DNA of 6,485 bases. Source: DATBIS01 sp036556805. GTDB taxonomy: Bacteria; Actinomycetota; UBA4738; HRBIN12. The translations under genes and the position numbers were made by a program. Below, one piece after another: positions 4,757-6,485 of this stretch; position 1 is the stretch's first letter, and every line of letters starts with the position of its first letter. The DNA lies in assembly GCA_036556805.1 (NCBI GenBank), contig DATBIS010000007.1, positions 1 to 6,485 on the forward strand, given 5' to 3'. The notes beneath the pieces are model-generated. The model saw only the letters and a list, made by a program, of their open reading frames with translations. It ran no database searches and was not told the DNA's origin.

Positions 4757-5947
4757 CTACAGGTCGGCGCGGAGGACCCGGCTCCACGCGCGAGGGAGCG
4801 ATCGCGGCAGCACGACGCGTTCCGCGCCCAGCCACGAGGCCAGCTCGGCCAGCGTCCCCGCGATCCTCGGGCCGGCAGCGGCGGGCGCGTCCGGTTCGGC
4901 CCAGAGCCCCTGCACGCGAAGCACCTTGGTCTTCCGCTCGAACAGAGGATCCGTACGCCCGATGAGCCGTTCGCCGTGGAGGATCGGGAGCACGTAGTAG
5001 CCGAACTCGCGCTTCGCCTTCGGGACGTAGATCTCGAGCTTGTAGCGGAAGTCGAAGAGGTCCTCGGCCCGCTGCCGGTCGTGGATCAGCTGGTCGAACG
5101 GGGAGAGCAGCACGGTGCGGCCGCGGAAGGGCCGGTCGAGCCGCTCGGCGTGCGCGTACCAGTCGTCGTCGCGCAGGCCGTCGATCCGGACCGGCACGAC
5201 CACGCCCTCGCGCACGAGATCCGCGAGCGCGCGCTCCCAACCCGCCGGCCGGCTCCCGTCGAGCTCGAACCCGAAACGGAGCAGCCGAGCGACGCCCTTC
5301 GCGCGAAGCTGCCTCTCGAGCACGTGGCGGGCGACCTCCCGTTGGGGGACCTTCGGCTCCTTGACGGGGAGGCGGCGCTCAGCGAGGTCCCACAGGCGTT
5401 GCTGTCCGTCGCGCCCGACGATCATCACGTGGCCGCCGGCCCAGAGGGCTTCGAGCATCATCGCGGTGTTGTTCCCGTTGTCGTTCCAGCCGCCGGTACG
5501 CCAGCCGGCCGCCGTGCGGTCCTCGAGGTCGCGCGTGCGAAGCGGCCCGCGGCGGCGGAGCTCGCCGAGCACGTACCGGCGGAACGCGTCGTTCGCCGCG
5601 AGCCACCCGCGGATGTAGACGTGTCGGCTTGAGTGCGCGGACGGGAATCGCGCGAGCGTGACGCGATGGATCCCGTAGTCGGACGTCGGCACGATGTGCG
5701 CCCGGATCTCGAACAACGACTTCTCCTCCCAGAGCAGACGCTCGAGCTCGGCGGGCCGGTAGCGCCTCCCCAAACGGCTCCAGAGCACGAGGTGCTCGGT
5801 GCGCGCGACCGACGACGTCGGGTCCATCTGTACGACGCCGAGTCCGCGCACGACGTCGAGGACCGAACGAGGCCGCGGCGCGGTGAGCAACTGCCCCGCG
5901 ACGGCCGCTCGGCGCGCCTCGCGAAGCGAGATCGTCCGCTCGCTCAC
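4757..5947 (-). CDS. HTH_42 winged-helix DNA glycosylase, YcaQ/AlkX-like
   Basis: This 396-aa protein belongs to the HTH_42 superfamily, which includes E. coli YcaQ (AlkX) and Streptomyces AlkZ; these unhook DNA interstrand crosslinks and excise bulky alkylated bases. The catalytic Gln-hydrophobic-Asp motif of the YcaQ type is visible as VVQMD (Q40-M41-D42), followed by SSVARTEHLVLWSRLG, as in YcaQ. Further family marks are a winged-helix region around TAMMLEALWAGGHVMIVGRDG, LLSPFDQLIHDR (from 280), FRYKLEIYVPKAKREFGYYVLP and LHGERLIGRTDP. The GTG start at 5947 sits in a GTGA overlap with the methyltransferase stop and has AGGAAG eight bases upstream, so translation is probably coupled. A much longer frame reaches to 6319 but overlaps methyltransferase coding sequence and is an artefact. 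The next gene starts 75 bp on. Preferred lesion is unknown. Confidence 0.9.
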   Translation of the reverse strand: MSERTISLREARRAAVAGQLLTAPRPRSVLDVVRGLGVVQMDPTSSVARTEHLVLWSRLGRRYRPAELERLLWEEKSLFEIRAHIVPTSDYGIHRVTLARFPSAHSSRHVYIRGWLAANDAFRRYVLGELRRRGPLRTRDLEDRTAAGWRTGGWNDNGNNTAMMLEALWAGGHVMIVGRDGQQRLWDLAERRLPVKEPKVPQREVARHVLERQLRAKGVARLLRFGFELDGSRPAGWERALADLVREGVVVPVRIDGLRDDDWYAHAERLDRPFRGRTVLLSPFDQLIHDRQRAEDLFDFRYKLEIYVPKAKREFGYYVLPILHGERLIGRTDPLFERKTKVLRVQGLWAEPDAPAAAGPRIAGTLAELASWLGAERVVLPRSLPRAWSRVLRADL

Positions 5948-6485
5948 CCGGCGATCTTCCTGGCCTTCCAGACTTCCTCGGAAGGCCAACGCCGCGACCA
6001 CGCGGCCGTCACGAGCGGATCGGTCGGATCGACGGCGCCCTCGGGTGCGCCGATCTCCACGAGGTCCTCGACCTCCAGCCCGTTCGTGCGAAGCAACCGG
6101 ATCATGTCGCCGTGCGGGATGTGGAACTCGATGCCGCCGTCCGCCTCCGGCCACGTGAACCGGTGCATGCCGAAGTGATCTCGGAGCAGGACCTCGCCGG
6201 ACGGCAGGTCCTCCTCGGGCGCGGTGAGCATCGCGAGATACGAGTTGCCGAGAAACACGAGCCGGCCGCCGGGCCGAAGAATGCGCGCCGCCTCGGGGAT
6301 CCACGCGTACGGGTCGCACCAGATCGCGGCGCCGTACTCCGAGACCGCGAGGTCGAAGCTCCCGTCGCGAAACGGCGCGTGCTCCGCGTCGGCGTGCACG
6401 AGCGGAAACGCGATGCCGAACTCGGCCTGGAAGCGCTTCGCCGTCGCGAGCTGGCGGCCCGAGTTGTCCAGGCCCGTGGGGGGGG
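5944..6485 (-). CDS. Class I SAM-dependent methyltransferase, 5' end missing
   Basis: About 179 residues of the C-terminal part of a Methyltransf_11-type enzyme are present; the N-terminus and the glycine-rich SAM loop lie beyond the window. Visible are the end of motif I with the ribose-binding acid (TGLDNSGRQLATAKRF), DAEHAPF with SFDLAVSEYGAAIWCDP (motif II/strand 4), EAARILRPGGRLVFLGNS (after strand 4 into strand 5), and a C-terminal substrate-side region ending WKARKIAG. Internal GTG codons such as 6399 are not the start, since clear family sequence continues upstream to the edge. The substrate cannot be told; this group methylates small molecules. Its stop overlaps the GTG of the HTH_42 glycosylase gene by four bases, suggesting an operon. 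The first codons derive from a run of eight G/C at the window edge and may be unreliable. Confidence 0.88.
   Translation of the reverse strand, partial: PPTGLDNSGRQLATAKRFQAEFGIAFPLVHADAEHAPFRDGSFDLAVSEYGAAIWCDPYAWIPEAARILRPGGRLVFLGNSYLAMLTAPEEDLPSGEVLLRDHFGMHRFTWPEADGGIEFHIPHGDMIRLLRTNGLEVEDLVEIGAPEGAVDPTDPLVTAAWSRRWPSEEVWKARKIAG

Noticed and set aside
3660..5240. 526-codon minus-strand reading frame across three genes
   Set aside because: It is arginine-rich, spans purE, the BHMT-like gene and the glycosylase out of frame, and has no family features; a high-GC shadow.
125..5947. Idea of a DNA-repair island formed by UdgX and the HTH_42 glycosylase
   Set aside because: The two genes are on opposite strands, about 4 kb apart, with metabolic, secreted and metal-binding genes between; nothing links them beyond both being glycosylases.
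5948..6319. N-terminal extension of the HTH_42 gene
   Set aside because: The extra residues are low-complexity and overlap methyltransferase coding sequence in another frame; the GTGA overlap with AGGAAG fixes the start at 5947.

Overview
The window reads as ordinary chromosome of a high-GC bacterium, most likely an actinomycetote (Acidimicrobiia- or Thermoleophilia-like, perhaps an environmental genome). This rests on the GC content, the GTG starts, a UdgX resembling the mycobacterial enzyme, and the secreted propeller protein whose mature N-terminus starts FPGSNGKIAF. The placement is inference. I see no transposase, integrase, CRISPR array, rRNA or tRNA. Most long reading frames overlapping the genes below are high-GC shadows.

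Layout: one plus-strand gene, udgX (125-766), encodes a uracil-DNA glycosylase-like protein with the hallmark RIH loop of UdgX. It converges on a minus-strand gene (783-1946) for an exported six-bladed PD40/TolB-like propeller with a C-terminal InlB-B-repeat-like domain. All other genes are on the minus strand. In transcription order (right to left) they are: a class I SAM methyltransferase cut by the window edge (5944-6485); a YcaQ/AlkX-like HTH_42 DNA glycosylase (4757-5947) that overlaps it by four bases; a betaine-homocysteine-methyltransferase-like protein (3683-4681); purE (3161-3676), 6 bp downstream; a 60-bp spacer filled by two abutting perfect hairpins; an 89-aa eight-cysteine zinc-ribbon protein (2831-3100); and a hemerythrin/HHE protein (2304-2747). 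A 357-bp gap (1947-2303) has no convincing gene but several GC-rich inverted repeats.

Functionally, the methyltransferase and glycosylase are probably translationally coupled. The BHMT-like gene and purE form a tight pair linking methionine/one-carbon metabolism and purine synthesis. The zinc-ribbon and hemerythrin genes may form a small metal-related pair. UdgX and the HTH_42 protein are two unrelated DNA glycosylases in one 6.5-kb stretch, but several unrelated genes separate them and nothing shows that they work together.

I found no convincing new multi-gene system. The points most worth a second look are residue-level: a BHMT-like enzyme lacking two of the aromatic residues known for betaine binding, a PurE with Ala where class I enzymes usually have the second conserved His (AAHLPG), and the intact covalent-trap loop of UdgX. 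The tandem hairpins before the zinc-ribbon gene and the structured 357-bp gap are the main non-coding signals.
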